DNA of 64,000 nucleotides from an uncultured Prevotellaceae bacterium (GCA_900316445.1 ONCZ01000010.1:1-64000); one strand, 5' to 3'; counted from the stretch's first letter, positions 14,946 through 25,477 are shown. The notes: generated by a model not told the origin, from the sequence alone. Numbers and translations are program-made.

Positions 14946-15539
14946 TTATTCTTGCCCTTTTATTTGTAGAATGGCACGACAGACGGCACGGTCGAAGCTG
15001 CGCTCATCAGATGGACTGACGCAGAATACCTGATGCAGGCGGTGGAAGAACTCCCGGCGTTCGGGCGGCGGGTAGTTGCCATTCAACTTCAGGAAACGGG
15101 GTCGGACGTGGGTGATGACGGCAGCGAGGACTTTCGTCTGGGCACCGCTCTTGTTGCCTAAGAGAATCGTCTGGAGGTTGTCAACGGACGGGAACACTTG
15201 CCTGATGCTGCCGTCGCTGACCAAAGCGAGGATGGCTTTCTTGAAAGCTGCTTCCTGCGTGGGACTGATATAGGCATTGAGCGGTGTACGCTTCCTGATG
15301 TCATCGAAGGCATAACGCTGCCAAGCATTGTCACGGACATACTGGCAGAATCGCTCCAGTTTGTTACTCTCGGCTATGCGCTTCAGAGCTGTGAGATCAC
15401 CCGTAATGGCGATGTCCATCAAAGCTTGCCAGATTTTCTCGCCTATAACGGGATGAAACTTGAAGATGTCGATGTACTCACCATTGGAGTACACACGGAA
15501 TTCTATCTCCTTTTCGGAGTCGTTGTTTGTTGTTTGCAT
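14946..15539 (-). CDS. Hypothetical protein
   Basis: 197 aa, soluble, no signal peptide. The N-terminal segment EIEFRVYSNGEYIDIFKF looks beta-rich; the middle and C-terminal parts are helical with many Arg and Phe (RPRFLKLNGNYPPPERREF). I recognise no family. It converges with the DUF6169 gene and diverges from the gene at 15846. No clear -7 box was seen upstream. Confidence 0.65.
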   Translation of the reverse strand: MQTTNNDSEKEIEFRVYSNGEYIDIFKFHPVIGEKIWQALMDIAITGDLTALKRIAESNKLERFCQYVRDNAWQRYAFDDIRKRTPLNAYISPTQEAAFKKAILALVSDGSIRQVFPSVDNLQTILLGNKSGAQTKVLAAVITHVRPRFLKLNGNYPPPERREFFHRLHQVFCVSPSDERSFDRAVCRAILQIKGQE

Positions 15540-15600
15540 TTTTTTCTTTGTCTATTTGAAAATATTATGCATCTCCGTATGTTTTTCCGAATAATTGTTG

Positions 15601-15608
15601 TATCTTTG
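15601..15608 (+). promoter_or_regulatory. -7 box upstream of the hairpin leader
   Basis: TATCTTTG followed by CACCCG. The sequence resembles the 14179 promoter over about 30 bases, including a CCGAATAAT/CGGATAAT stretch. It would give a leader of about 230 bases containing the inverted repeat at 15676-15780. Confidence 0.6.
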
Positions 15609-15675
15609 CACCCGACGATGCATCATGCACCGCCGACTTATTGGTAATGAAATAGGCGCTATACGCCCTTCATGG

Positions 15676-15780
15676 CTCTACCTATCGCAAAAAAGAGAAG
15701 CCTTGATTGGGAATGTAGCTCCACGCATAAAGTGTGGACTACAGCTTCCCTTGGCTTTCTCACAAATGCGATAGGTAGAG
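15676..15780 (+). repeat. 105-base inverted-repeat element / structured leader
   Basis: CTCTACCTATCGCA (15676-15689) pairs perfectly with TGCGATAGGTAGAG (15767-15780). Inside, GAGAAGCC/GGCTTTCTC, GGGAA/TTCCC, GTAG/CTAC and CCAC/GTGG continue the pairing, so the whole element folds into one long imperfect hairpin. It may be a structured 5' leader RNA, a small RNA or a MITE-like insertion. Confidence 0.65.
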
Positions 15781-15845
15781 GTCAAGGAAGAACTGAGCCC
15801 ACACTGTTTTTTATGATGTGTCGTGGCTATAGAACAGATAGAGCA

Positions 15846-16121
15846 ATGAAGAAAGAAGAAGTTGAGCCATATGTTAGGAAGTCGTTACGGGAGTCATTTG
15901 ACTTCGTGATGCAACAGAATGCTGATCTTTGCGATACCGATCCTGTCCGATATAAGGAATTGGTATGCAAAGGTATCGACTGGATGGCAGGGAAAGCACG
16001 TAATGACGAGGCCCTGCAAGCCATGTGCATGGTCGCCTCTATCAGTCTGAATGCGCTGATAGATTCAGAGGAGAAGGCCGCATACGCCCGCATTGATACA
16101 TCAAAGCAAATCACAAACTAA
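15846..16121 (+). CDS. Hypothetical 91-aa protein
   Basis: The open frame extends back to 15672, but that part lies in the inverted repeat and is unlikely to be coding. I choose the ATG at 15846 (MKKEEVEPYVRKSLRESF). The protein is helical and charged, with WMAGKARNDEALQAMCMVA in the middle. No family recognised. Gene order is promoter 15601, hairpin leader, this gene, terminator 16145-16181. Confidence 0.6.
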   Translation: MKKEEVEPYVRKSLRESFDFVMQQNADLCDTDPVRYKELVCKGIDWMAGKARNDEALQAMCMVASISLNALIDSEEKAAYARIDTSKQITN

Positions 16122-16144
16122 CAATTCTCTCATTTCTTAACAAA

Positions 16145-16181
16145 TAGCCCCACTGCCCTTGGGAGAGAAGCAGTGAGGCTA
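16145..16181 (+). terminator. Hairpin after the 15846 gene
   Basis: TAGCCCCACTGC (16145-16156) pairs with GCAGTGAGGCTA (16170-16181) with one mismatch. It separates this gene from the convergent lipoprotein gene ending at 16230. Confidence 0.55.
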
Positions 16182-16229
16182 AAGTGATGGATTACTTGTC
16201 TGTTAACAATGGGATGTTCCCGCTTTCCT

Positions 16230-18143
16230 CTATCGGCTCGCCTTATAAGCTGCGATGCGCTTTGCTACGTTGTCCTTGATGTTGTTATAGAAGATGGAGT
16301 AGTCGTCCTGGTGGTAGCACTGCGGTCCGGCGAGTTCTGTCATTTCATTGGGTGTGGCTTTGGCGTTCGTCACGACTGTGCCACGGGTGATGCACACCTG
16401 CGCGTCACCGTCGATGTCACGGATTTCAGCCTTGTCCTGATCGACACCGTCATCATTGACGTTGACCGCACCAGCAGACACCTTCAGTGAATAGGTGGCC
16501 TTAGCTCCCTGAACCGTTGTCAGCGTCACTGTCACGCTGCCCTCTGTCATCAGAGCCAGCCAGCCTTGACTGTCGATGACGGCTACATTCTTGTTGTCGG
16601 TTGTCCAGCTCTTCACGGCATCGCCGGTCATTATCTCTGCCAGCAGTTGCATGCCTTTGCCGGCACCGACCGTCGCACCCGAAGCCGTACCGTCAGCCGC
16701 CTTGATGTTGGCTGTGGGGTTGCTCATCTTCACCCAAACGGGTGTATAGTCCGTCATATAGTCGCTCGTGCCGTCACTGAAGCAGAGAGCAACAGCATAG
16801 CCGTCGGCAGCCGAGAAGCCAGACGAGGTCACGGTCAGCGTAACGATACCTGTGCCATCCGACACAGCGCTCTTCACACCCGTAATGCTCAAACTCGCTG
16901 ATGCAGCACGGGTGACGGTCAGGCCGCTGAGTACTGAGATAGACAACTGTTCCTGATGGTTTGCCATATAAGCAGCAATTGCAGCCGGTCTCACTGCATA
17001 GCGCAGGCTAACAGTACCGTTGCCATCAGGGATGGTCATCTTGCCATCACTATAGTCGGGCATATAGACCAGGCTCTGCAGCCGGTTGCGCACAGCCTTG
17101 AACGAGTCGAAATAGGGCACGGCAATACTAGTACCGTCAGTCAGGTTGAACGTGACGGTTCCAGCTTTCTCGTCTACCACAGGAGCGCCTTTGAAGAAGG
17201 AATCAGATACAGTTCCATCCTTACCGTCCTTACCTTTAGCAGAAAATGCCTGACCATCAGCACCTTTCATCTCTGTCCATGTTACTCCGTTGTCCAGCGA
17301 CATTTCCCAGTTGTAGGTTGTTGGGTTAATGCGGATCATCGGCGTTACGCCGTCTTTACCATTAACGCCGTCCTTGCCATTAACACCATCCTTACCGTCC
17401 TGACCAAGGGCCTTTACACTGGTGGTTTCGCCATTGATAATCCAATAACCATCCTCGGTTAAACCGATGTTTACGATCGTCGCTTCACCGTCCACGGTGA
17501 TGATAGTCGTAGTTCCGTCTTTTCCATCCTTTCCGTCTTTGCCGTCAACGCCATCTTTACCATCCTTTCCGTCTTTACCATCCTGGCCTACAGCCTTCAC
17601 ACCTATGTTCACACCATTGATTACCCAGTAGCCTTCTTCGTTCACGGTGATGTCTACATTGATCTCCTCACCGTCAACGGTGATATACGCCGTCTTACCG
17701 TCAGCACCATCCTTGCCGTCAAGGCCATTGGCACGTATCGGGTTGCCGTCGGCATCCTTCAGCAATTCACCATTCACCGTCCAGTAATAGTTGCCGTCAC
17801 TTTCCTGACCGACACCAATCACAGGGGAATTGCCGGGGAAACCGTCCGTACCGTCGGCACCGTTATGGATGTCTGCCTCCGTGCCGTCACTGAAAGAGAT
17901 ACGGTAGCCATCGTCACTATCCTTGACAGACTTAATGTAGATACGTCCATCTAACGCCTTCGTCAGTTTGTTCAAAGCGAAGATTTCATCATTCACTTCC
18001 TGTTGGAACTCCTCTAAATCAGCAACACGATCCTCCAGAAGGTCCACACGATTTTTCACGGTGTCGATCTTCGAGTCATAGTCCGTACATGCTGACACCG
18101 TCAGTCCCAGTAAGGCACACATTACAATTGTCTTTGTTTTCAT
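16230..18143 (-). CDS. Collagen-like surface lipoprotein (DUF4988-like N-terminus)
   Basis: 637 aa. A lipoprotein signal (LTVSAC, cysteine at about 19) is followed by a coiled coil (DTVKNRVDLLEDRVADLEEF) as in DUF4988 proteins. Residues about 95-325 hold several collagen-like GxD/GKDGKDG tracts alternating with short beta units containing YWVINGVNI or YWIINGETT. The C-terminal half contains Ig-like segments, including a Big_2-like region near 520-580 (VAVIDSQGWLALMTEGSVTVTL). It should be a surface-exposed, rod-like adhesin or stalk. It starts 36 bases after the stop of the 2410-aa gene, so they form an operon. Confidence 0.85.
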   Translation of the reverse strand: MKTKTIVMCALLGLTVSACTDYDSKIDTVKNRVDLLEDRVADLEEFQQEVNDEIFALNKLTKALDGRIYIKSVKDSDDGYRISFSDGTEADIHNGADGTDGFPGNSPVIGVGQESDGNYYWTVNGELLKDADGNPIRANGLDGKDGADGKTAYITVDGEEINVDITVNEEGYWVINGVNIGVKAVGQDGKDGKDGKDGVDGKDGKDGKDGTTTIITVDGEATIVNIGLTEDGYWIINGETTSVKALGQDGKDGVNGKDGVNGKDGVTPMIRINPTTYNWEMSLDNGVTWTEMKGADGQAFSAKGKDGKDGTVSDSFFKGAPVVDEKAGTVTFNLTDGTSIAVPYFDSFKAVRNRLQSLVYMPDYSDGKMTIPDGNGTVSLRYAVRPAAIAAYMANHQEQLSISVLSGLTVTRAASASLSITGVKSAVSDGTGIVTLTVTSSGFSAADGYAVALCFSDGTSDYMTDYTPVWVKMSNPTANIKAADGTASGATVGAGKGMQLLAEIMTGDAVKSWTTDNKNVAVIDSQGWLALMTEGSVTVTLTTVQGAKATYSLKVSAGAVNVNDDGVDQDKAEIRDIDGDAQVCITRGTVVTNAKATPNEMTELAGPQCYHQDDYSIFYNNIKDNVAKRIAAYKASR

Positions 18144-18179
18144 TGTCTATATCTTTTTTTATTATTTGTTCATCACTTT

Positions 18180-21100
18180 TCACTTCACCACAGTCTTCCG
18201 TCCATTGAGGATATACACGCCTTTGCGGGCAGGCTTCTCGATGCGGTTGCCCATCAGGTCGAACCAGCACTCACTTTCCCGTGCGCTGTTGACAGAACCG
18301 ATACCTGTCTCATCGCCTGCAAGCTGCAATCGCGCTGGTGCGGCTTGATAGGTGGCAGGGTCTGGCCACTGGAGGTAGGCCTTGCCGTCGGGGATGCTGT
18401 TGTTCAGGTTCATCTTATGGAACTCGTTCATGGTCAGCAGGTAGGCAAGGCTTACCTCACTGATATGCTCGCTTTCCATCACAGGTCTCAGCTCGTTGCC
18501 CTCATAGAGCGAAGCCGGAGTGGTGCGTGTCGTTGCCACGAAGATGTGTGTTCCCGGCTTGGCGGTGAGCAGGACGCCCGTTTCACGGTTAATGACATCC
18601 GATTTCACCTCATACTTGTGAACCTGATTGTCAACTACCCGGCAGATGTGCTGTCTGACACCCTCCGGCAGTATGGTGTTGAATGCATTCGAGAAGGTGA
18701 ACATATCGTTCTGGCTGACAATGTCCGTCACCAGCAGGCCATAGGCCACCAGATCCTTGAGCTGACCGTCAGCATAGGTCTTCAGCAGTGTCTGATAGAC
18801 ATGTACACGGGCCCCCTTCTCCGGCGTACACCAGCCATTGAATGTCGGGTCTTCTATCTCGAGCTCGAAATGCTGCGGGATGTAGATGTCGTGGATGTCC
18901 TCTTTGTCTTCGAAAGCATCGGCATCGATCTTCGTAACGGGAATCTCTTCCCCATCAGGTCCGATAACGGTCTCTGGGATGTTCACGACAGGTTTGTCCT
19001 CCACTTCGGTCACGCGGCCTGTCGGCTTTCCGTCCTCATCTTCCTCAATGATGACCGTCACATCGCCGTCTTCCACATCCTTAGAGATGATGGTCAGCAG
19101 GCTGCCTGTGTATGTAATGTCGTAATTGGCGGTCACATTCGTTCCTTGACCATCAGTAATCACAGCGGCTGAAGGTGTAAGCGTGCCATCAGTGGTCGGC
19201 ATGGTCGTCGACGGTGTCAGGATTACGGCGGTCAGTTGATGTTCCGGGAGTAATCCCTCTACAGTGACATCACCAGGCAGGCTGCTCACGGCGGCACCAT
19301 AGTCCACGGTCTGTGGCTTGGCCGTCACGGTCAGGTCAAGCTTTGTGATGTTGAAGGTCTGTGAGAGTGAGCCGCTGTAATTGCCCTTCATCGAAATGAC
19401 TGCCTGTGCCAGACCGGCGTTGGTGTTGTTTCGGTAGCTGACATCATAGTCGATTTTTACCTTGAGCACCTTTTTTCCGTCACGCACAGTCACCGCCGGT
19501 TCGATGGCCTTGCCGGTGTAAGGCGTGTCGCTAATGGCATCTACGGTCAGGCCGTTGTCAGCCTTCGCCAGGATGACCAGCTTCCCTGATTCGTAGGCAA
19601 TAACGTAGTTAGAAGTGACATCTTTATCACCGAACTTGATGACGGCCCCAGAAGCAGTGATGCCGTCGTCAAAGGTGCCGGCTTCCGTCTTGTAGGCTGT
19701 CAGAGTCACATCAGCCAGCAAGTGGCCTGCAACCTGTCCGCTCAGTTCTGCCCAGCTTACGCCACCGATGATAGATTCACCAAAGACGACTTCCTGATCC
19801 TTGGCCTTGACGGTCACGGCCACTGGCGCGATGTCGAAACGACAGACGATGGAACCGTCGTAGTTGCCCTTCATAGTGATGACAGCCTCCGCTGTACCGG
19901 CATCCGTATTGTTCTCATATTTCACGTCATAGTCGGAACCCAGCACCAGCAATTTGTCCCTGTCCTTCACGGTGACGGCCGGCGTACATGCTTGTCCGTT
20001 GTAAATGAATGAAGTCGGAGTCAGTGTGGCCGTCAGGTTATCTGCTGCTTTTTGTAAAATGGTCAGCTTACCAGTATTGTACGTGATGTCATAATTGACG
20101 GTCACATCATTACCCTCGGCATCACTGACTGCAGCCACCGACGGTGTCAGCATTCCCTCGCCAACCTCGGTGATTGAGGGCGTCAGCGTAATGGCGGTCA
20201 GTATCTGTTCGCCAGCAAGTCCTGTCACGGTCACGTCACCCGTTCCATCGCCTGGTGCGTCGCCAAAGGTGACAGTCTGATCCTTGGCCGTCACCGTCAG
20301 GGCAAGCTTCGTGATGTTGAAGTGCTGTGTGATCGCCCCGCTGTAGTTGCCCTTCAAAGTGATGACAGCATTGGCCGGTCCGGCGTTGATATTGTTCTCA
20401 TAGCTGACATCGTATTCCGTGCCCGACTCCAGTACCTTCGTACCGTCCATCACGATGACAGAGGGCTCGATAGCCTTGCCAGTATAAGGGAAGTCTGTGA
20501 TAGTTTCCGTTGTCAGGTTCTCGCTGGCCTTCTGTAGCACAGTCAGTTTGCCGCTGACATAACTGATATTATAATTGGTGGTCACGTCGGTCGTGCCTGC
20601 CAATATTTTCGCATTGTTTACAGTAATGGCACCCTCATGGACACCTGCCTGAGTGGCATCGGTGGCAATGACCACACTGCCGAGCGTATGTCCGGCGGCT
20701 TGGTCTGTCAGCGTCGCCCAGTTCACGGCGGTGCTGATCTCTTCACCAAAGACAATGCTCTGGTCCACAGCCGTCACCGTCACATCCTTCTGAACGATGC
20801 GGAAGGTGGTCGTGGCCGTACCGCTGTAGTTACCCATGAAACTGACGTTGGCTGTGGCGGTACCCACGTTGGTGTTGGCCACATATCCTGTCACGGCATA
20901 ATCAGTGCCGAGTACCATGTTGACGCCCTTGTCCTTAGCTACGACATCTGGCGTTATGACCGTACCTGTATAGGTCTGGTCGGCTATGGCGGTGAAAGTA
21001 ATGTCTCCGCCGTTGGGATAGGCTTTCTGCACGATGGTCAGCTTGCCGTAGCCGGTCACCACTTCATAGTTGTCGCTCACGTCGGTCGTACCGCTCATGA

Positions 21101-24100
21101 CGGCGGCAGCCGTGGCATAGATGCCACTGGGATAGATACCCACGTTCCTCTTGTCACTGGTCAGCGTCACGCCGCTGAGTGCATGGCCATCCAGCAGGCC
21201 GTCGATGGCGACGAGGGTGCTGAGGTCAGCGGCCGTCGTCTTCGGGCCGCCGGTGTTATAGGTGATGGCCTGTTCCTTGGGAGTGACGGTCACACGACGC
21301 TTTGTGATGGTGAAGTTGGCTGTGGCGCTTCCGCTGTAGTTGCCCTTGAAGGTGACGGTCACCGTGGCTTTGGCCGTCTCAGTACTGGCATCCTCATTAT
21401 TGCTATAGGCCACATCGTAGTCTGTGCCGACGGCCAGCGTCTTGCCGTTGTCCTTCACAATCACGGCGGGCTCATAGGCTGCAGCCTTGTAGGGGAAGCT
21501 GTTGCCACCGTCAAGGTCGATGGTGAAGGTCGTTTCACTATAGGGCTTGCCTAAGATGGTCAGGTCGCCATCTGCTCCGTATGAGATGCTGTAGTTGGCT
21601 GTGGCATCTACACCATTTGCGTCCACGATACAAGCGTTACTGGCCGTGATGGCACTGGCATAGGTGCCAGGAGCCGTCTTATCGGTAGTAAGCATAATGC
21701 TGCCTAAACGGTGCCCGGGGATCAGGTTCGTGGCCGTGGCCTGGCTAATATCAGAACTGATGCTGTTGCCGAAGGCGATTTCCTGTGCCGACGCTGTCAC
21801 CGTGGTAGGACGCGGGATAATCTCAAAGCCGGCAGACAAGGCTGTGTTGTCGCTGAACTGCGCGATGACAAGACCCTTGCCCACCTCAATATTACCCTGA
21901 TACAACAAGGTGTAAGTGCCGCCACCTGTGACAGTGACAGCTGGTTCGATAGGCGCACCCGTATAATCATAGGTACCACCACCTGTGAGGCTCATCGTTG
22001 CCGTAGCGTTCTTCTCTAACACCGTCAGAGTTCCTGCCTGTATTTCCAGATTATAGTTTGTAGTCACGACGTTGTTCTTACCGTCAACAATCTTAATATT
22101 GCTGACCTGTATGGCACCTACGAAATCACCGTGCTGGACGGTATTGAGCTGATTATCGATGTCCGTATCGTAAGCTACCGTTGCACTGCTCAGCACATGG
22201 CCTGACACTTGACCGCTCAACTCGATGAAGTTCATCGAGTTCAGGATGGACAGCGGATTACTGTAAACCGCCGTCTGGTCAATCGCCATCACATAAGCCG
22301 TGCGCTGTGTAACATCATACGTCTTAGTGAACGTGCCTTCATAGTTGCCTCTGCTGCCTCCGAGGGTGATGGTGATGGTCTTAGTGCCCACGTCAGTGGT
22401 GTTGGCAGTGTAACTCAATGTATAGTCCAGACCTTCTTCCAATACCGTCGAAACATCCTTCACCACAGGCACAAGCTTCTGAGACTGGCCATTATAAACG
22501 ACATTGCTGACGTTATCGACAGTGAAAGCTGCCGGATGTTCACTATATTTCTTCCTGTTGATGGTGATAGTGCCGTCCGTATAGGTGATGGCATAGTTGC
22601 GCGTCACATCGTTGCCGGAGCCGTCGCTGACAGCAGCCAGCGAAGGTGTCAGGGCAATATCCGTACCTGCATTGGTCGATGCCGGCGTCAGGGTGACACT
22701 GCTCAGGACATGCGTTGCTACCAGACCGTCGACTGATACCTTGTCGGTCGTTGAACTGACGGCCTGACCATAGGTGATGGTCTGGGCATTAGCCGTCACG
22801 GTCAGGGGCTTTGGTGTGATGGTGAAGTTCTGCACCATGTAACCGCTGTAGTCGCCTTTCAGCACGATGAGTGCCCGCGCCGTGTTGGTACCGGCCTCCA
22901 CGTTATTCTCATAGCTGACTTCATAGTCGGAGCCTGCCAGAGACGTGCCGCTGTTATTCACAGTGACGGCGGGAGTCTTCGCCGTGCCGTCATAGGCTTG
23001 GTCGGCAATGGCCTCCACGGTGATGTTTGGATTGGTGTTCGGAGCCGCGATGGTCAGCGCACCGGTCTGGTAGGTAATATTGTAGTTCGCCGTCATGTCG
23101 GTCTCGCCAGCCACGATCCAGGCCCCACTGACAGTAATGCCCGTCGGATAGTTGCCCGCTGCCGTATAGGAAGTGCTCACCGAGGCACTCTTCAGCGTAT
23201 GTCCGCTGACGAGACCTGTGACGGTGGCCGTACCTTCACCGGTACGGATGACCTCACCCACGAGGATGGTCTGGTCCTTGGCCTTCACCGTGACAGCCTT
23301 GGGAAGGATGGTATAGTTACGCACCACCGTTCCTTCGTAGTTACCCATCATGGTGAGTGTCACACGGGCCTCATTGCCGGCGTTCACATTATTACTATAG
23401 GTGGCGGTATAGTCCGTTGCGGCCACCGTCAGCGTACCGTCCTTCACCGTCAGGCTTGTCGGATCCTTCGGTGTGCCGTCGTAGGTCGGATATCCTGCCT
23501 CGATGGTGATTTCCGTAGAGGCAGAGGTCACAACCTTGGGATTGATGGTCAGGGTACCGATTTCCTTTTCACCGCTGACGCTGCCATTCTCCGTGGCACG
23601 CACGATAACTGTGTACGTCCCGGCCTGGACTGCCTCCGTGAGTTCTGTGTCTGCTCCTTCTCTCCTATACACCAACGTATAGTTTCCGGCAGAAGGAATC
23701 GTGATACCGTTGCCCGTAATGACAACGGTGGGAGTCTGTGCCTGCCCTGTATATTCCTTCACGTTGCCTGACAAGCTGGCGGTCGCATACTGGAGGGGAA
23801 GCTGGAGGACTGTCAACGTTCCCACCTTGGTGTTCACCTGAATTGGAGTCCCGTTATTGTTAACCAGCGTATAGTTAGAACTGACGGTCGGCAGGGCGCT
23901 GAATGAAATGTCATAGATACCGACGGGCGACTCCCTGGTGGCAGTCGTCGTCAGCGTACCCAACCCAGTGACGGCGGTGTACTGGTCGGCCTCCAGATAG
24001 CCATTGACGGTAGCGGTCAGCGCAGGCAGGTCGTCGGTATAGAACTTAGATGCATCGTATGCCTTGGCCAGTATCGGCATCGGTTTGATGGTCAGTGTAC

Positions 24101-25412
24101 CCACATTGGATTGACTGCCCGTTACATCAGCAGCGGTCTTGGCCTCAACACTGACGGCATAGGTACCGGCGTCCTTGGGCTGTGTGGTACTCTTTGCATA
24201 GCTCGTAGTACCGGTTCCGGTATAATAGACATCATACTGGTCGGGGCCGATGAAGCCGCCGCCTGATGCTGCATCTTGCGTCACACGGACAGTTGCTCCG
24301 TGCTGTTCACCGTCGTAGGTGTATTCATTTTCATCCACGACCACAGCAGCACCAGTGATATCATAGCCGACAATGGTCAGATCGCCCGCCAAACCATTAG
24401 TGGGAGCCTCAGCAGTGGCCGTGGTCACTGTCACGTCATAGTTAGCACTCACATCCTTACCGTCTGCGTCCTGGATGACCACCGAATTGGGTGTCACCTG
24501 TAGAACCTTCCCATAGGTGTCACTGGAGGGATATTTCTTGCCGCCTGTACCCGTGGTGGTACCTTCCACGGCAATACACTCAATGGATATGCCAGTCATG
24601 GTATGACCTGAAATCAGTGAGCCGGATGCGATGACGGCATGATCCACCGTGCTGGTGATGACACCGCCATAGGGGATCTCCTGAGACTTGGCTTCTACCG
24701 ATATGGGCAGTCGGGTGATCCTGTAGGTGCCCCGGGCCTTACCCTTATATTGCCCGCGCAGGGTAAAGTCCACATTCTTCGTTCCGGCATTGACGTAGTC
24801 GGCAGAGGAATAGACAGGCGTGGCATCGTACTCGCGCAGGCCATTGGTAGATTTGCGGGTAGTCTGGCCTCCAGTGGCCTCATCATCGGTGCCGTATAGC
24901 TTGTGCGTTCCGTATTTTACACCACCGTCATCTCCGCCGGTGACCAATGTAGCCTTTTGACCTTCAGCATTAGCATTATAAGGCGTGTCAGTAAGACTGA
25001 GCTTGACCGTACCAGTAGGAGTGGCGGCTGTCCATGCTGCACTGATATCCGTCCGTTCATGGAACGTGGCAGTGATAGTGACATTCGACTTAGGCATCAC
25101 AAAGGTGAAGTTACCCTGACCTTCAGGCGTAATCTGTCCCTTGACGGCTTGAACGGCAACAGCAATAATCGGCGGATCCGTTCGAGTCTGCGCCACATCA
25201 CCTGTGGGTGTCACGATGATGTCCTTGGCCTCAATGTAGTAGCCATCAGCAGGCGTCACACTCAACGTCACTGTCGTACCTTCTGCCACGGTAGTCTGTT
25301 CTGTCATAATACTACCGTTGGTCATCGCACTGATATTCACCTTATAAGAAGCGGCATTTGCCGCTGTCACTACCGACAGCAGCAAAGCCAGAAGCATTAT
25401 CCTATTCCTCAT
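18180..25412 (-). CDS. 2410-aa MBG/Ig-like repeat adhesin
   Basis: Signal peptide ending TAANAA. About eleven tandem units of roughly 160-180 aa follow. Each pairs an Ig-like half (YTGKAIEPAVTV, then YENN.NAG and a GNYSG motif) with an MBG-type half (LTVTAKDQT...G). The end contains a short LRR-like stretch (DADAFEDKEDIHDIYIP) and the C-terminus WFDLMGNRIEKPARKGVYIL, a sorting-type motif shared with its neighbours. Such proteins are long fibrous adhesins; the ligand is unknown. Repeats are diverged rather than identical, so the assembly is plausible. It lies in an operon with the flanking surface proteins. Confidence 0.88.
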   Translation of the reverse strand: MRNRIMLLALLLSVVTAANAASYKVNISAMTNGSIMTEQTTVAEGTTVTLSVTPADGYYIEAKDIIVTPTGDVAQTRTDPPIIAVAVQAVKGQITPEGQGNFTFVMPKSNVTITATFHERTDISAAWTAATPTGTVKLSLTDTPYNANAEGQKATLVTGGDDGGVKYGTHKLYGTDDEATGGQTTRKSTNGLREYDATPVYSSADYVNAGTKNVDFTLRGQYKGKARGTYRITRLPISVEAKSQEIPYGGVITSTVDHAVIASGSLISGHTMTGISIECIAVEGTTTGTGGKKYPSSDTYGKVLQVTPNSVVIQDADGKDVSANYDVTVTTATAEAPTNGLAGDLTIVGYDITGAAVVVDENEYTYDGEQHGATVRVTQDAASGGGFIGPDQYDVYYTGTGTTSYAKSTTQPKDAGTYAVSVEAKTAADVTGSQSNVGTLTIKPMPILAKAYDASKFYTDDLPALTATVNGYLEADQYTAVTGLGTLTTTATRESPVGIYDISFSALPTVSSNYTLVNNNGTPIQVNTKVGTLTVLQLPLQYATASLSGNVKEYTGQAQTPTVVITGNGITIPSAGNYTLVYRREGADTELTEAVQAGTYTVIVRATENGSVSGEKEIGTLTINPKVVTSASTEITIEAGYPTYDGTPKDPTSLTVKDGTLTVAATDYTATYSNNVNAGNEARVTLTMMGNYEGTVVRNYTILPKAVTVKAKDQTILVGEVIRTGEGTATVTGLVSGHTLKSASVSTSYTAAGNYPTGITVSGAWIVAGETDMTANYNITYQTGALTIAAPNTNPNITVEAIADQAYDGTAKTPAVTVNNSGTSLAGSDYEVSYENNVEAGTNTARALIVLKGDYSGYMVQNFTITPKPLTVTANAQTITYGQAVSSTTDKVSVDGLVATHVLSSVTLTPASTNAGTDIALTPSLAAVSDGSGNDVTRNYAITYTDGTITINRKKYSEHPAAFTVDNVSNVVYNGQSQKLVPVVKDVSTVLEEGLDYTLSYTANTTDVGTKTITITLGGSRGNYEGTFTKTYDVTQRTAYVMAIDQTAVYSNPLSILNSMNFIELSGQVSGHVLSSATVAYDTDIDNQLNTVQHGDFVGAIQVSNIKIVDGKNNVVTTNYNLEIQAGTLTVLEKNATATMSLTGGGTYDYTGAPIEPAVTVTGGGTYTLLYQGNIEVGKGLVIAQFSDNTALSAGFEIIPRPTTVTASAQEIAFGNSISSDISQATATNLIPGHRLGSIMLTTDKTAPGTYASAITASNACIVDANGVDATANYSISYGADGDLTILGKPYSETTFTIDLDGGNSFPYKAAAYEPAVIVKDNGKTLAVGTDYDVAYSNNEDASTETAKATVTVTFKGNYSGSATANFTITKRRVTVTPKEQAITYNTGGPKTTAADLSTLVAIDGLLDGHALSGVTLTSDKRNVGIYPSGIYATAAAVMSGTTDVSDNYEVVTGYGKLTIVQKAYPNGGDITFTAIADQTYTGTVITPDVVAKDKGVNMVLGTDYAVTGYVANTNVGTATANVSFMGNYSGTATTTFRIVQKDVTVTAVDQSIVFGEEISTAVNWATLTDQAAGHTLGSVVIATDATQAGVHEGAITVNNAKILAGTTDVTTNYNISYVSGKLTVLQKASENLTTETITDFPYTGKAIEPSVIVMDGTKVLESGTEYDVSYENNINAGPANAVITLKGNYSGAITQHFNITKLALTVTAKDQTVTFGDAPGDGTGDVTVTGLAGEQILTAITLTPSITEVGEGMLTPSVAAVSDAEGNDVTVNYDITYNTGKLTILQKAADNLTATLTPTSFIYNGQACTPAVTVKDRDKLLVLGSDYDVKYENNTDAGTAEAVITMKGNYDGSIVCRFDIAPVAVTVKAKDQEVVFGESIIGGVSWAELSGQVAGHLLADVTLTAYKTEAGTFDDGITASGAVIKFGDKDVTSNYVIAYESGKLVILAKADNGLTVDAISDTPYTGKAIEPAVTVRDGKKVLKVKIDYDVSYRNNTNAGLAQAVISMKGNYSGSLSQTFNITKLDLTVTAKPQTVDYGAAVSSLPGDVTVEGLLPEHQLTAVILTPSTTMPTTDGTLTPSAAVITDGQGTNVTANYDITYTGSLLTIISKDVEDGDVTVIIEEDEDGKPTGRVTEVEDKPVVNIPETVIGPDGEEIPVTKIDADAFEDKEDIHDIYIPQHFELEIEDPTFNGWCTPEKGARVHVYQTLLKTYADGQLKDLVAYGLLVTDIVSQNDMFTFSNAFNTILPEGVRQHICRVVDNQVHKYEVKSDVINRETGVLLTAKPGTHIFVATTRTTPASLYEGNELRPVMESEHISEVSLAYLLTMNEFHKMNLNNSIPDGKAYLQWPDPATYQAAPARLQLAGDETGIGSVNSARESECWFDLMGNRIEKPARKGVYILNGRKTVVK

Positions 25413-25477
25413 GAATTAATTACAATTTCTGGATAAAATATACTAACTATTTTTTTTCTAAAACCGCTTGCGGCCCG

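Noticed and set aside
15672..15845. N-terminal extension of the 91-aa ORF through the inverted repeat
   Set aside because: The region folds into a perfect-armed hairpin and the peptide has no features of a normal N-terminus; Met at 15846 is preferred.
16956..17600. Regular GGTAAAGACGG-type repeats that look like a CRISPR array or satellite
   Set aside because: They are codons of collagen-like GKDG units in a lipoprotein; the period is short and there are no spacers.
18345..24900. Long open frames on the plus strand opposite the giant surface genes
   Set aside because: They are antisense shadows caused by codon bias and repeats; they lack signals, start sites and family motifs.
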